64,000 bases of DNA from Comamonas sp009360615 (GTDB taxonomy: Bacteria > Pseudomonadota > Gammaproteobacteria > Burkholderiales > Burkholderiaceae_C). Both the position numbers and the translations under genes were made by a program. The notes beneath the pieces are model-generated. The model made no database searches and had not been told where the DNA came from. It worked only from the letters and a program-made list of their open reading frames with translations. Position 1 is the first letter of the stretch; every line of letters starts with the position of its first letter. The DNA lies in assembly GCF_035784015.1 (NCBI RefSeq), contig NZ_JALKOW010000004.1. One strand, written 5' to 3'. This document shows positions 34,546 to 42,976 of the stretch, one piece after another.

Positions 34546-35112
34546 ATGGGCAACCGCCTCACGCAAATCGCCACCCGCACCGGAGATGACGGAACCACCG
34601 GACTGGGAGACAACACCCGCGTTTCCAAGAACAGCGGCCGCCCGCATGCCATGGGCGACGTGGATGAACTGAACTCGCACATCGGCTTGCTGCTGTGCGA
34701 GCCAATGCCCCAGGATGTTCGCGAGCTGCTGATCGACATCCAGCATCAGCTGTTCAACCTGGGCGGCGAGCTGTCCATGCCAGGCTACGAGCTGCTCAAG
34801 GACGATGCGCTGCTGCAGCTCGACAATGCGCTGGCCCGCTACAACGCGCAGTTGCCCCGTCTGCAGGAGTTCATCCTGCCGGCCGGCACGCGCGCAGCCG
34901 CGCAGGCCCATGTCTGCCGCACCGTGGCGCGCCGTGCCGAGCGCCAGGTGGTGGCGCTGGAGCAGTCCGAGGCCATGCGAGCCGCTCCGCGCCAGTACCT
35001 CAACCGCTTGTCCGATCTGCTGTTCGTGCTGGCCCGTGTGCTCAACCGCCTCGATGGCGGTGACGATGTGTACTGGAAGAGCGAACGCCTGGCGCGCGCT
35101 CAGTCCGAGTGA
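34546..35112 (+). CDS. ATP:cob(I)alamin adenosyltransferase, PduO type
   Basis: 188 residues forming a five-helix bundle. The N-terminal ATP-binding segment RTGDDGTTGLGDNTRVSK (residues 11-28) and the late RQYLNRLSDLLFVLARVLNR identify the PduO family. It transfers adenosyl from ATP to Co(I)-corrinoid to make adenosylcobalamin. It starts 21 bases before the LysR gene and probably forms a unit with it; no other B12 gene is nearby. Confidence 0.92.
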   Translation: MGNRLTQIATRTGDDGTTGLGDNTRVSKNSGRPHAMGDVDELNSHIGLLLCEPMPQDVRELLIDIQHQLFNLGGELSMPGYELLKDDALLQLDNALARYNAQLPRLQEFILPAGTRAAAQAHVCRTVARRAERQVVALEQSEAMRAAPRQYLNRLSDLLFVLARVLNRLDGGDDVYWKSERLARAQSE

Positions 35113-35133
35113 GGCGGGGGCAGGAGGCAGGGC

Positions 35134-36042
35134 ATGCGTCTGCGACATATCGAAGTCTTCAATGCCGTGATGCAGACCGGCAGCGTCAGTGCGGCCGCTC
35201 GCCTGATCAACGTCACCCAGCCCGCAGTCAGCCGCACGCTGCAGCATGCCGAGCTGCAGATGGGTTTTGCGCTGTTCCAGCGCGCGCGGGGGCGGCTGAC
35301 GCCGACCAATGAAGCGCTGGCCCTGTTTCCGCATATCGAGAAGCTGTTCGAGCAGCTCGACGAGGTCCAGCGCCTGGCGGCCAACCTGCGCCACGGCCAG
35401 TCGGCCGACCGGCTCAATGTGCTGACCGTGTTCGCGCTCAGCCGCGAGGTGCTGCCGCGCGCCATGGCCGGCTTCAGGCGCCGCCATCCGCAGGTTCAGG
35501 TGCATGTGCAGGCGCTGCACACTCCGCAGGTGGTGTCGGCCCTGCTGCTGCAGGAAGCCGATGTGGGCTTTGTGATCAGCTCCGTGGGCCAGCCTGCGCT
35601 GGAGCACGAACTGCTGGCCGAGGTGGACATGTTCTGCGTGTTGCCCAAGGGACTGCTGCCGCCTTCGCGCGTGCGTGCAGAAGGCATGGAGCTCAAGGAT
35701 CTGGCCGATCTGCCCCTGGTCGCGCTCGATGCACGCGATCCGCTGGGCATGCGACTGGGCCAGGCCTGCCGTGAGCATGGCGTGGGGCTGTCGCCCGTGG
35801 TGACGGTACAGACCTACCATGCGGCGCTGTCCATGGCCGAATACGGTTTGGGCGCCGCCATCATGGACGGCTGCACGGCCCTGGCCGCCGACCGGCGCCG
35901 CGTTCACGTGGTGCCGCTGCTGCCGCGCATCACCGTAGCCGTGAACGCGCTGAGCCTGCCCCAGCGCCCGGGCTCGGTGCTGGCGCGCGCCATGACCCAG
36001 GAAATGCGCAAGGCCCTGCGCGAGCTTCTGATCCCGTCCTGA
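35134..36042 (+). CDS. LysR-family transcriptional regulator
   Basis: 302 residues. N-terminal helix-turn-helix MRLRHIEVFNAVMQTGSVSAAARLINVTQPAVSRTLQHAE (residues 1-40), then an effector-binding domain. It follows the adenosyltransferase gene by 21 bases. The gene downstream (DadA-like) is convergent and 15 bases away, so its targets may be either the cobalamin gene or the amino-acid cluster beyond. Confidence 0.85.
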   Translation: MRLRHIEVFNAVMQTGSVSAAARLINVTQPAVSRTLQHAELQMGFALFQRARGRLTPTNEALALFPHIEKLFEQLDEVQRLAANLRHGQSADRLNVLTVFALSREVLPRAMAGFRRRHPQVQVHVQALHTPQVVSALLLQEADVGFVISSVGQPALEHELLAEVDMFCVLPKGLLPPSRVRAEGMELKDLADLPLVALDARDPLGMRLGQACREHGVGLSPVVTVQTYHAALSMAEYGLGAAIMDGCTALAADRRRVHVVPLLPRITVAVNALSLPQRPGSVLARAMTQEMRKALRELLIPS

Positions 36043-36057
36043 GCGGCAGGCCCGCGC

Positions 36058-37296
36058 TCAGTCCACGCGCATCTGCGCAGCCAGCCGCTGCGCCGAGCCG
36101 AAAGCCAGCGTCAGGCCCAGCGCACCATGGCCGGTCTGCAGCCACAGATTGCGCGGGCCGCCGCGCTGGCGGCCGGTGATAGGCAGGCCCGTGGGCGTGG
36201 CCGGGCGCATGCCGCTCCAGGGATGCAGCGAGCCCTGCAGCGGCAGCTGGGCAAAGACCTGCTGCGTGGAGCGGCGCAGGCTGTCGATGCGGGCAGGATC
36301 GATGCGCGTGTCGCGGCCCATGATCTCCACCATGCCGGCCACGCGCAGGCGCTGGCCCAGGCGCGCGAAGACGACCTTGCGCGCCGTGTCGGTCACGCTC
36401 ACGCGCGGCGCGGCATGGGCGTGGTCGCAGGGGATGTCCACCGTGATGCTGTAGCCCTTGAGGGGATAGACGGGAATGCGCAGCCCCAGCTGGCGCGCGT
36501 GGATTGCGCTTTCCCAGCCGCTGGCCAGCACGTAGTGCTCGGCCTGCAGCAGCCCGGTGGCGGTACGCAGGCCGGTGACGGCATCGCCCTGGCGCTCGAA
36601 GCCCAGCACCTCGGTGTCGTAGTGCAACTCGGCGCCTCGCAGGGCGAGCAGCGCCGCCAGCTGCTCGCATAGCTGGCGGCAGTCGGCGGCGCTTTCGCTG
36701 GGTGTGTGCACGGCTCCCGCCATGCGGCCCGCGTAGCCGGCCAGGGCGGGCTCCAGGCGCACGGCTGCGGCCGCATCCACCACCTGCTGGCTGGCCCCGC
36801 CAAGGCGCGATTGCAGGGCCACCTGGCGGGCCGCAGCATCCAGGCCCTGCTGGCTGCCGTACAGCACCAGCTTGCCCGGCGTGTGCAGAGCGCACGACAG
36901 GGACTCGAGCGCCTGCAGGCTCTCGAAGGCCTGTCGGCTCTCGGCGGCCAGCCTCAGCAGCGCCTGCGTGCCGGCCATGGAGGCGCGCGCATTGCAGGCA
37001 CCCAGAAAGCGCAGCCCCCAGGCCCATTGGGCGGGATCGGCGCGCAGGCGCAGGGCCAGCGGCGAGTCCTTTGCCAGCAGCAGCTGCGGCAGCATCTTCC
37101 AGATGCCGGGATCGGCCAGCGGTTGCACGTAGGAATAGCTGAGCTGTGCGCCGTTACCGCCGCTGGCACCCGCTGCCGGGCCGGGCCCGCGCTCCAGGAC
37201 CGTGACGCGGCAGCCCGCGCGCTGCAGCGCATAGGCGCTGGCCAGGCCGACGATGCCGGCGCCCACGATGCAGACATGCATTGATCGTTTCTTCAT
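36058..37296 (-). CDS. D-amino acid dehydrogenase DadA-like FAD oxidoreductase (copy 1)
   Basis: 412 residues from the ATG at 37296 (MKKRSMHVCIVGAGIVGLAS). Rossmann FAD motif GAGIVGLASAYALQRAG near residues 10-26, then QLSYSYVQPLADP, AEHYVLASGWESAIHARQLGLRIPVYPLKGYSITVDI and the C-terminal TGHGALGLTLAFGSA. It oxidatively deaminates D-amino acids, probably feeding the respiratory chain. Divergent from a periplasmic binding protein and racemase pair, consistent with an amino-acid catabolic cluster. Substrate unknown. Confidence 0.82.
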   Translation of the reverse strand: MKKRSMHVCIVGAGIVGLASAYALQRAGCRVTVLERGPGPAAGASGGNGAQLSYSYVQPLADPGIWKMLPQLLLAKDSPLALRLRADPAQWAWGLRFLGACNARASMAGTQALLRLAAESRQAFESLQALESLSCALHTPGKLVLYGSQQGLDAAARQVALQSRLGGASQQVVDAAAAVRLEPALAGYAGRMAGAVHTPSESAADCRQLCEQLAALLALRGAELHYDTEVLGFERQGDAVTGLRTATGLLQAEHYVLASGWESAIHARQLGLRIPVYPLKGYSITVDIPCDHAHAAPRVSVTDTARKVVFARLGQRLRVAGMVEIMGRDTRIDPARIDSLRRSTQQVFAQLPLQGSLHPWSGMRPATPTGLPITGRQRGGPRNLWLQTGHGALGLTLAFGSAQRLAAQMRVD

Positions 37297-37550
37297 GCTG
37301 CCGCACTGTAGGCCGGTACGGGGCAGGGCAGCCATGGCATTTGGCATGCAGGGTATGCCCCCTGGTTATGGTCTGCCCGCGCGATGCCTGCGTTCGGGCC
37401 TTTGCGGTGGCCGTGTTTACCCGGGGCCTGGCAGGTCCTGGGCTGCCACCCATAAATCTGGGGCATGGAGCAGCCCGATATTGTCATCCCCCGGAGCCGG
37501 GCGTGCTTTCTACACTGGCGGCACATCGACCACCGAAGAGGAGACACCGC

Positions 37551-38432
37551 ATGCAACTTCACTCCACCGTGCTCTGCGCGGCACTGGGTCTGGGCTTTCT
37601 GGGCACCGCCCATGCCGACACCCTGGCCAAGGTGCGCGACAGCGGGCGCATCACGCTCGCCTACCGCGAGTCTTCCGTGCCCTTCAGCTACCTGGACAAC
37701 GGCAAGCCCGTCGGCATGACCGTGGAGCTCTCGCAGGCGGTGGCAGACGCCGTGAAGAAGGCGCTGAACCTGCCCACGCTGGAGGTGCGCTGGCAGGCCG
37801 TGACCTCGCAGAACCGCATGCCGCTGCTGGCCAACGGCACCATTGACCTGGAGTGCGGATCGACCACCAACAACACGGTGCGCGCCAAGGAAGTGGGCTT
37901 TGCCATCAATCATTTCTACACCGGCACGCGGCTGCTGGTGAAGAAAAGCTCGGGCATCCAGAACTATGCCGATCTCAAGGGAAAGACCGTTGCCATCACC
38001 ACCGGCACCACCAATCTGCAGGTGCTGCGCAAGGCCAATGCCGAGCAGGGCTGGGGCATGAATATCGTCATGGCCAAGGATCATGCCGACGGCTTTCTGC
38101 TGGTCGAGAACGACCGTGCCGCGGCCTTTGGCATGGACGACATCCTGCTCTACGGACTGATCGCCAACGCCAAGAACCCCAAGGATTTCCGCGTCGTGGC
38201 CGATGCGCTGCAGGTCGAGCCCTATGCCTGCATGCTGCGCAAGGACGACCCGCAGTTCAAGCGGCTGGTGGATGGCGTGATCGGTGACATGATGAAGTCG
38301 GGCGCCTTCGCCAGGCTCTACGACAAATGGTTCATGCAGCCCATCGCGCCCAAGAACGTGGCCCTGGGTCTGCCCATGAGCGAGCCGCTGCAGCGCAATG
38401 TGCAGGAGCTCGGCGACAAGCCGGCGTTCTGA
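37551..38432 (+). CDS. Amino-acid ABC transporter periplasmic binding protein (GltI-like)
   Basis: 293 residues from the ATG at 37551 (MQLHSTVLCAALGLGFLGTAHA signal peptide); upstream frame is spurious. GAAGAGGAG precedes the start. Family 3 solute-binding signatures: GRITLAYRESSVPFSYLDNGKPVGMTVELSQAV, NGTIDLECGSTTNN, YADLKGKTVAITTGTTN. It resembles GltI, the glutamate/aspartate binding protein. No permease or ATPase gene is adjacent; it may use a distant one. The racemase gene starts one base after its stop. Confidence 0.85.
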   Translation: MQLHSTVLCAALGLGFLGTAHADTLAKVRDSGRITLAYRESSVPFSYLDNGKPVGMTVELSQAVADAVKKALNLPTLEVRWQAVTSQNRMPLLANGTIDLECGSTTNNTVRAKEVGFAINHFYTGTRLLVKKSSGIQNYADLKGKTVAITTGTTNLQVLRKANAEQGWGMNIVMAKDHADGFLLVENDRAAAFGMDDILLYGLIANAKNPKDFRVVADALQVEPYACMLRKDDPQFKRLVDGVIGDMMKSGAFARLYDKWFMQPIAPKNVALGLPMSEPLQRNVQELGDKPAF

Positions 38433-38433
38433 G

Positions 38434-39162
38434 ATGCGGGCGGTGGGCATTCTCGGCGGCATGGGTCCCGCAGCGGGCGCGGATTTCGTGCGCCTGTTCG
38501 TGCAGGCCTGCACCCGGCACCTGCAGGACCAGGGCCTGCCCGTGCATGACCAGGCCTATCCGGAGCACTGGCTGGTGCAGCTGCCCATGCCCGACCGCAC
38601 GCAGGCGCTGCGCCGCGATCCTCAGTCCCCTGCGGGCCCGGCAGCGCATCTGCTGCTGGGCGCGGGCCGGCTGGCGGCGCTGGGCGTGCGCAGCGTGGCC
38701 CTGGCCTGCAACACGGCGCATGCCTGGCATGGGCAGATCCAGGCGATTTTTCCGCAGTTGCGCGTGCTGCACATCGCGCAGCAGACGGCGCTGCACCTGA
38801 AGGCCGGCGGCGTGCGCCAGGCCCTGGTGCTGGCCACGGACGGCACGTACGACAGCGGGCTGTACGACGCGGCGCTGGCCGATTGCGGCATTGCCGCACT
38901 GCGCCCCGGGCAGGCAGGCCGGGCCCGGCTCATGCAAGGCATCTACGAGGGCGTGAAACAGGGCGACCTGCCGCTGGCCGTGCAATGCTTCGGCGAGGCG
39001 CTGGCACCGCTGCTGCAGCGCCATGGCGCCGTGCCCGTGATCATGGGCTGCACCGAAATCCCGCTGGCGCTGCCGCAGGCACCGCAGGCCCGCGGTGCCG
39101 AGCTGGTGGACCCGGCCTGGATCCTGGCCTGCGCGCTGGCGCGGGACGCCTACGCGCATTAG
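38434..39162 (+). CDS. Aspartate/glutamate racemase family protein
   Basis: 242 residues from the ATG at 38434, one base after the binding-protein stop, so the two are translationally coupled. VGILGGMGPAAGADFVRLF at the N-terminus and the two catalytic cysteines, in LACNTAHAWH (near residue 90) and MGCTEIPLAL (near 206), match the Asp/Glu racemase superfamily. It should interconvert L- and D-forms of an acidic amino acid. The neighbours (acidic amino-acid binding protein, DadA-like oxidase) suggest a racemise-then-oxidise route. Confidence 0.85.
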   Translation: MRAVGILGGMGPAAGADFVRLFVQACTRHLQDQGLPVHDQAYPEHWLVQLPMPDRTQALRRDPQSPAGPAAHLLLGAGRLAALGVRSVALACNTAHAWHGQIQAIFPQLRVLHIAQQTALHLKAGGVRQALVLATDGTYDSGLYDAALADCGIAALRPGQAGRARLMQGIYEGVKQGDLPLAVQCFGEALAPLLQRHGAVPVIMGCTEIPLALPQAPQARGAELVDPAWILACALARDAYAH

Positions 39163-39302
39163 CGGCGAAGGAGCGCCTGAGACCCATGAAAAGATGAGCT
39201 GCAATCAGCTGCAGCGCAACTGGCAGGTATCGGATCGCTGCCAGATCTTTTGATGGGTGTGCGATGCCAGCTCATTTTTCCATGACGGCGTGCCGGCGCG
39301 CG

Positions 39303-39905
39303 CTACGACTTCCTGGCGTCCTGCATCTCCGAGTCCATGGCGGCCTTGTAGATGCTTTGCCGGGGCCGCTGCATCAGGCGGCGCAGCATGGGCTCGAATT
39401 CACTCAAGGGCAGGGTCTCGGCCCGGGGATCGAAGGCCGGGTTGTCATAGAGTTCGCAGAACTCGGCAGTGCGCGTGTAGTGCGGATGCTCCCGGAACTG
39501 CTCGCGCATATCCCTGTCCAGACCGATGTGATGGAAGAAATAGTGCCCCTGGAAAATGCCGTGGTGCTGGACCATCCAGTGGTTGGCCTCGCTCACAAAG
39601 GGCTGGAGAACCGCGGCGGCTATGTCGGGGTGGTTGAAGGACCCGAGGGTGTCGCCAATGTCGTGCAGCAGTGCGCACACTACATACTCCTCGTCGCGGC
39701 CGTCGCGCAGCGCGCGCGTGGCGGTTTGCAGGGAGTGGGTATAGCGGTCCACCGGAAAGCCGCCATAGTCGCCTTCCAGCAGCTTCAGATGGGCCATCAC
39801 CCGGTCGGGCAGGCCGCTGGTGAAGTGTGCGAATTCGCCGCCGATCAGTTGCCAGTCTTCACGCGTGCTGTCTTGCATGCGCAGAAAGTTCGCCCGTGCA
39901 TTCAT
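39303..39905 (-). CDS. HD-domain protein (phosphohydrolase or diiron oxygenase type)
   Basis: 200 residues from the ATG at 39905. Metal-binding HD motif CALLHDIGD (near residue 79), an earlier His in DRYTHSLQTA (near 57) and later His residues in MVQHHGIFQGHYFFHH. The compact size and the HHGIFQGH segment resemble HD-type mixed-valence diiron oxygenases (PhnZ, TmpB) as much as phosphohydrolases. The sequence alone does not decide. It is downstream of boxA with a 137-base gap, co-oriented, so an operon is possible but uncertain. Confidence 0.68.
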   Translation of the reverse strand: MNARANFLRMQDSTREDWQLIGGEFAHFTSGLPDRVMAHLKLLEGDYGGFPVDRYTHSLQTATRALRDGRDEEYVVCALLHDIGDTLGSFNHPDIAAAVLQPFVSEANHWMVQHHGIFQGHYFFHHIGLDRDMREQFREHPHYTRTAEFCELYDNPAFDPRAETLPLSEFEPMLRRLMQRPRQSIYKAAMDSEMQDARKS

Positions 39906-40042
39906 GCCATGTCTTTCGTGGGTTATGGTCGTTGCACTGTAGGGCGCGGGCAGGGGCTGCGCTGTCAAGGGCATGACATGCCGCCACCGCCTTGATGCGC
40001 GGATCCTGTTGGCCGCAGACGGGAGCGCGAGGATTGCGTGCG

Positions 40043-41344
40043 TCAGTAGGTTTCCAGGTGCAGACGTCCTTCGCGCTTGAGTTTTGCGCCCAGTTCATCC
40101 CAGCCCAGTCCTGCCTGCTGGGCCACATCACGCAGGGCCAGCACGACGCCGTCCTCCATGCTTTTGAGACCGCAGACATAGATGTGGGTGTTGTCGTCGC
40201 GCAGCAGCTCCATGAGGTCGGCCGAGCGCTCACGCATGGCGTCCTGCACATAGCGCCTGGGCTGGCCGGCCACGCGCGAGAAGGCGAAGTTGATATCGAT
40301 GAAATCCTTGGGCAGGTTCTGCAGGGGACCGAAATAGGGCAGCTCCTGAGGCGTGCGCGCACCGAAGAACAGCAGCAGTTTGCCGCTGTCGAACTTGCCG
40401 CTCTTGCGCAGACGGCGGCGCCACTCCGTCATGGCGCGCATGGGCGCGCTGCCGGTGCCGGTGCAGATCATCACGATGTGCGAGCGCGGATGGTTGGGCA
40501 TGAGAAAGCTGCTGCCGAACGGGCCGATGACCTGGACCTTGTCACCGACCTGCAGATCGCAGAGATAGTTGCTGGCCACGCCGCGCACGGGCTGGCCCTG
40601 GTGATCCTCGACCACGCGCTTCACGGTCAAGGCCAGATTGTTGTAGCCGGGGCGCTCGCCGTTGCGTGCGCTGGCAATCGAGTACTGGCGCGCCACATGC
40701 GGCTTGCCGCCGGCGTCCAGGCCCGGCGGGACTATGCCCAGCGACTGGCCTTCAAGCACCGGAAAAGGCATGGCGCCGAAGTCCAGCACGATATGGTGGG
40801 TCTCGCTGTCGAAGCCGGCTTCCGTGCAGTTCAGATTGCCCACCACCGTGGCCGTCACCGGAGCCTTGGGACCATGCAGATTGGTGTAGGCATGGGCGGC
40901 AGACCAGGGCGGCGTGGTGGCGCCATAGCTGGCTGCGCGAAAGACTTCCGCAGCGCCGTTCTCGGCCAGACCGGCAGCGGCCGCGATCACGGCCTGGGCC
41001 TGGCTCAGGTCCTGCACATCGACGGCATTCTCGGTCGTCTGCGCGGCGGCCAGCACGTCGGCAGAAAGCTCTTCGGGCAGGCTCTCCCAGCCCAGTTGCT
41101 CGGTCACGCTGTAGGGCTTGCTTGCCGACACCAGGCGCCAGTTGTCGATGGAGCCGGTGGGGCAGGGCGAGATGCAGTCCATGCAGCCGTTGCACTTGTC
41201 TGCCATGACCACATAGTTGTTGTCGTCATGCGTGATGGCGTCCACGGGGCAGGTCGCCTCGCAGGTGTTGCAGCGAATGCAGATCTCCGGGTCGATCAGA
41301 TGCTGCTTCAGGATGCCGTTTTCAATCAGCGTGATGGTGCTCAT
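40043..41344 (-). CDS. boxA: Benzoyl-CoA 2,3-epoxidase reductase subunit BoxA
   Basis: 433 residues from the ATG at 41344 (MSTITLIENGILKQHL). N-terminal pair of [4Fe-4S] ferredoxin motifs, CIRCNTCEATCPVDAI and CNGCMDCISPCPTGSI (near residues 22-65), then a linker and a ferredoxin-NADP reductase-like domain with FAD motif RQYSIASAR, GTGSAPMRAM and IYVCGLKSMEDGV. It takes electrons from NADPH to BoxB. A dispersed repeat lies in the boxB-boxA gap, where separate regulation may occur. Confidence 0.93.
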   Translation of the reverse strand: MSTITLIENGILKQHLIDPEICIRCNTCEATCPVDAITHDDNNYVVMADKCNGCMDCISPCPTGSIDNWRLVSASKPYSVTEQLGWESLPEELSADVLAAAQTTENAVDVQDLSQAQAVIAAAAGLAENGAAEVFRAASYGATTPPWSAAHAYTNLHGPKAPVTATVVGNLNCTEAGFDSETHHIVLDFGAMPFPVLEGQSLGIVPPGLDAGGKPHVARQYSIASARNGERPGYNNLALTVKRVVEDHQGQPVRGVASNYLCDLQVGDKVQVIGPFGSSFLMPNHPRSHIVMICTGTGSAPMRAMTEWRRRLRKSGKFDSGKLLLFFGARTPQELPYFGPLQNLPKDFIDINFAFSRVAGQPRRYVQDAMRERSADLMELLRDDNTHIYVCGLKSMEDGVVLALRDVAQQAGLGWDELGAKLKREGRLHLETY

Positions 41345-41395
41345 TTCTTTCTCCAGACTGGCATGGCCTAAAACTGGCACTGCACCAAGTGAAAG

Positions 41396-41464
41396 GTGCC
41401 GAGCAAGAGCCGCCTCGCGGCGAAGGCACCGTCCCCTTGGGGAAGCCGCGTAGCGGCTCAGGGG
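41396..41464 (-). repeat. Dispersed intergenic repeat, copy B (after boxB)
   Basis: On the minus strand it starts at the base after the boxB stop: CCCCTGAGCCGCTACGCGGC, a second dyad, TGCCTTCGCCGC, then CTTGCTCGGCAC. It shares its block order with copy A (16755-16830). It falls between boxB and boxA. Confidence 0.75.
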
Positions 41465-42892
41465 TCACCCAAACTTCACGTACTCGAAGTCCACGGGCTG
41501 GCGATTGATGCCCATGACGGGGGGCGCAATCCAGCCGGCGAACTTGCCGGGCTCCAGGCACGGCTTCATCAGCGATGCGACAAAGCTGCGGTCGTCGTCG
41601 CTGGCCAGCCACTCGTTCTTTCTGGTCAGCCATTCCTGCTCGCTCACGGGACGGCCGTCGGGGCTGATGCGCACCCCAGCCAGCGCGCCGATCTGGCGGT
41701 TGAAGGCCTTGTGCGGCACCGTCAGGCGAAAGTCGATGCCGGCCTTTTCCATCACCTTGTTCCAGCGGCCCACACCGGCATTGCTGTCCTTGATGTAGTC
41801 GTCGCGCAGCACCTCGTTCAAGGCGTTGAGCATGGGCACTTCCTTCTCCTGCAATGTGCCGTCCACCACCTCCAGCACCTTGTAGTTCTGGTCGTGCAGC
41901 CGGTGGTCGTCCTCGCGCTTGCCCTCTTCGTAGCGTCCCTTGAGGCCGGAACTGTAGAAGGTGGCAGCATTGCTCGACTGGTCGGCGCCGAACAGGTCGA
42001 TGGTCACGCTGTAGTGGAAGTTCAGATAGCGCTGAATCGTCGGCAGATCGATGACTCCCGCATTGCGCAGCTTGTTCACATCGTCGGTCTTGAGCTCATT
42101 CATGACCTGGCAGGTGCGTGCCAGCACGCGCGAGACGCCGGACTCGCCGACGAACATGTGGTGCGCCTCTTCGGTCAGCATGAATTTGGTGGTGCGCGCC
42201 AGCGGGTCGAATGCGGATTCGGCGAGCGCTGCGAGCTGGAATTTTCCATCCCGGTCGGTGAAGTAGGTGAACATGAAGAACGCCAGCCAGTCCGGCGTTT
42301 TTTCATTGAAGGCACCGAGAATGCGCGGATTGTTCTCATCACCGCTCTGGCGCTCCAGCAGGGCCTCTGCTTCCTCACGTCCGTCCCGTCCGAAATGCTT
42401 GTGCAGCAGGTAGACCATGGCCCAGAGATGGCGGCCTTCTTCGACATTGACCTGGAACAGATTGCGCAGGTCGTACATGGACGGCGCGGTCAGGCCCAGG
42501 TGGCGCTGCTGCTCCACCGACGCGGGCTCGGTATCGCCTTGGGTGACGATGATGCGGCGCAGGTTGGCGCGGTGCTCTCCGGGGACGTCCTGCCAGGCTT
42601 TCTCGCCTTTGTGATCACCGAAGTGGATGCTGCGTTCCTGATCCGCCGGGTTCAGGAAGATGCCCCAGCGATAGTCGCGCATCTTGACGTAGCCGAACTG
42701 CGCCCAGCCCTGCGGGTCCACGCTCACCGCAGTGCGCAGATAGACCTCGTGATGGGTTGATCCTTCGGGGCCCACATCGTCCCACCAGCGGATGAAGCTG
42801 GGCTGCCAGCTCTCCAGCGCACGCTGCAAGGTGCGGTCACCGCTGAGGTCCACGTTGTTGGGAATCTTCTGGCTGTAGTCGATGCTGCTCAT
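41465..42892 (-). CDS. boxB: Benzoyl-CoA 2,3-epoxidase oxygenase subunit BoxB
   Basis: 475 residues. Class I diiron oxygenase: two E-x-x-H-type ligands are visible, EEGRHLWAM near residue 150 and EEAHHMFVGESG near 240, with further Glu residues in the bundle. Forms the epoxide of benzoyl-CoA using O2 and electrons from BoxA. The N-terminus SSIDYSQKIPNNVDLSGDRTLQRALESWQPSFI is characteristic. A dispersed repeat follows its stop directly. It lies 84 bases after boxC and 120 before boxA. Confidence 0.95.
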   Translation of the reverse strand: MSSIDYSQKIPNNVDLSGDRTLQRALESWQPSFIRWWDDVGPEGSTHHEVYLRTAVSVDPQGWAQFGYVKMRDYRWGIFLNPADQERSIHFGDHKGEKAWQDVPGEHRANLRRIIVTQGDTEPASVEQQRHLGLTAPSMYDLRNLFQVNVEEGRHLWAMVYLLHKHFGRDGREEAEALLERQSGDENNPRILGAFNEKTPDWLAFFMFTYFTDRDGKFQLAALAESAFDPLARTTKFMLTEEAHHMFVGESGVSRVLARTCQVMNELKTDDVNKLRNAGVIDLPTIQRYLNFHYSVTIDLFGADQSSNAATFYSSGLKGRYEEGKREDDHRLHDQNYKVLEVVDGTLQEKEVPMLNALNEVLRDDYIKDSNAGVGRWNKVMEKAGIDFRLTVPHKAFNRQIGALAGVRISPDGRPVSEQEWLTRKNEWLASDDDRSFVASLMKPCLEPGKFAGWIAPPVMGINRQPVDFEYVKFG

Positions 42893-42976
42893 GGGGAGTC
42901 TCCTGTGATGTTTTGCCGATTCACGAAGCCGTGTAGTCGCTGTGCAACTCGGCGCACGCCGAGTCGGGCCGTTGGC

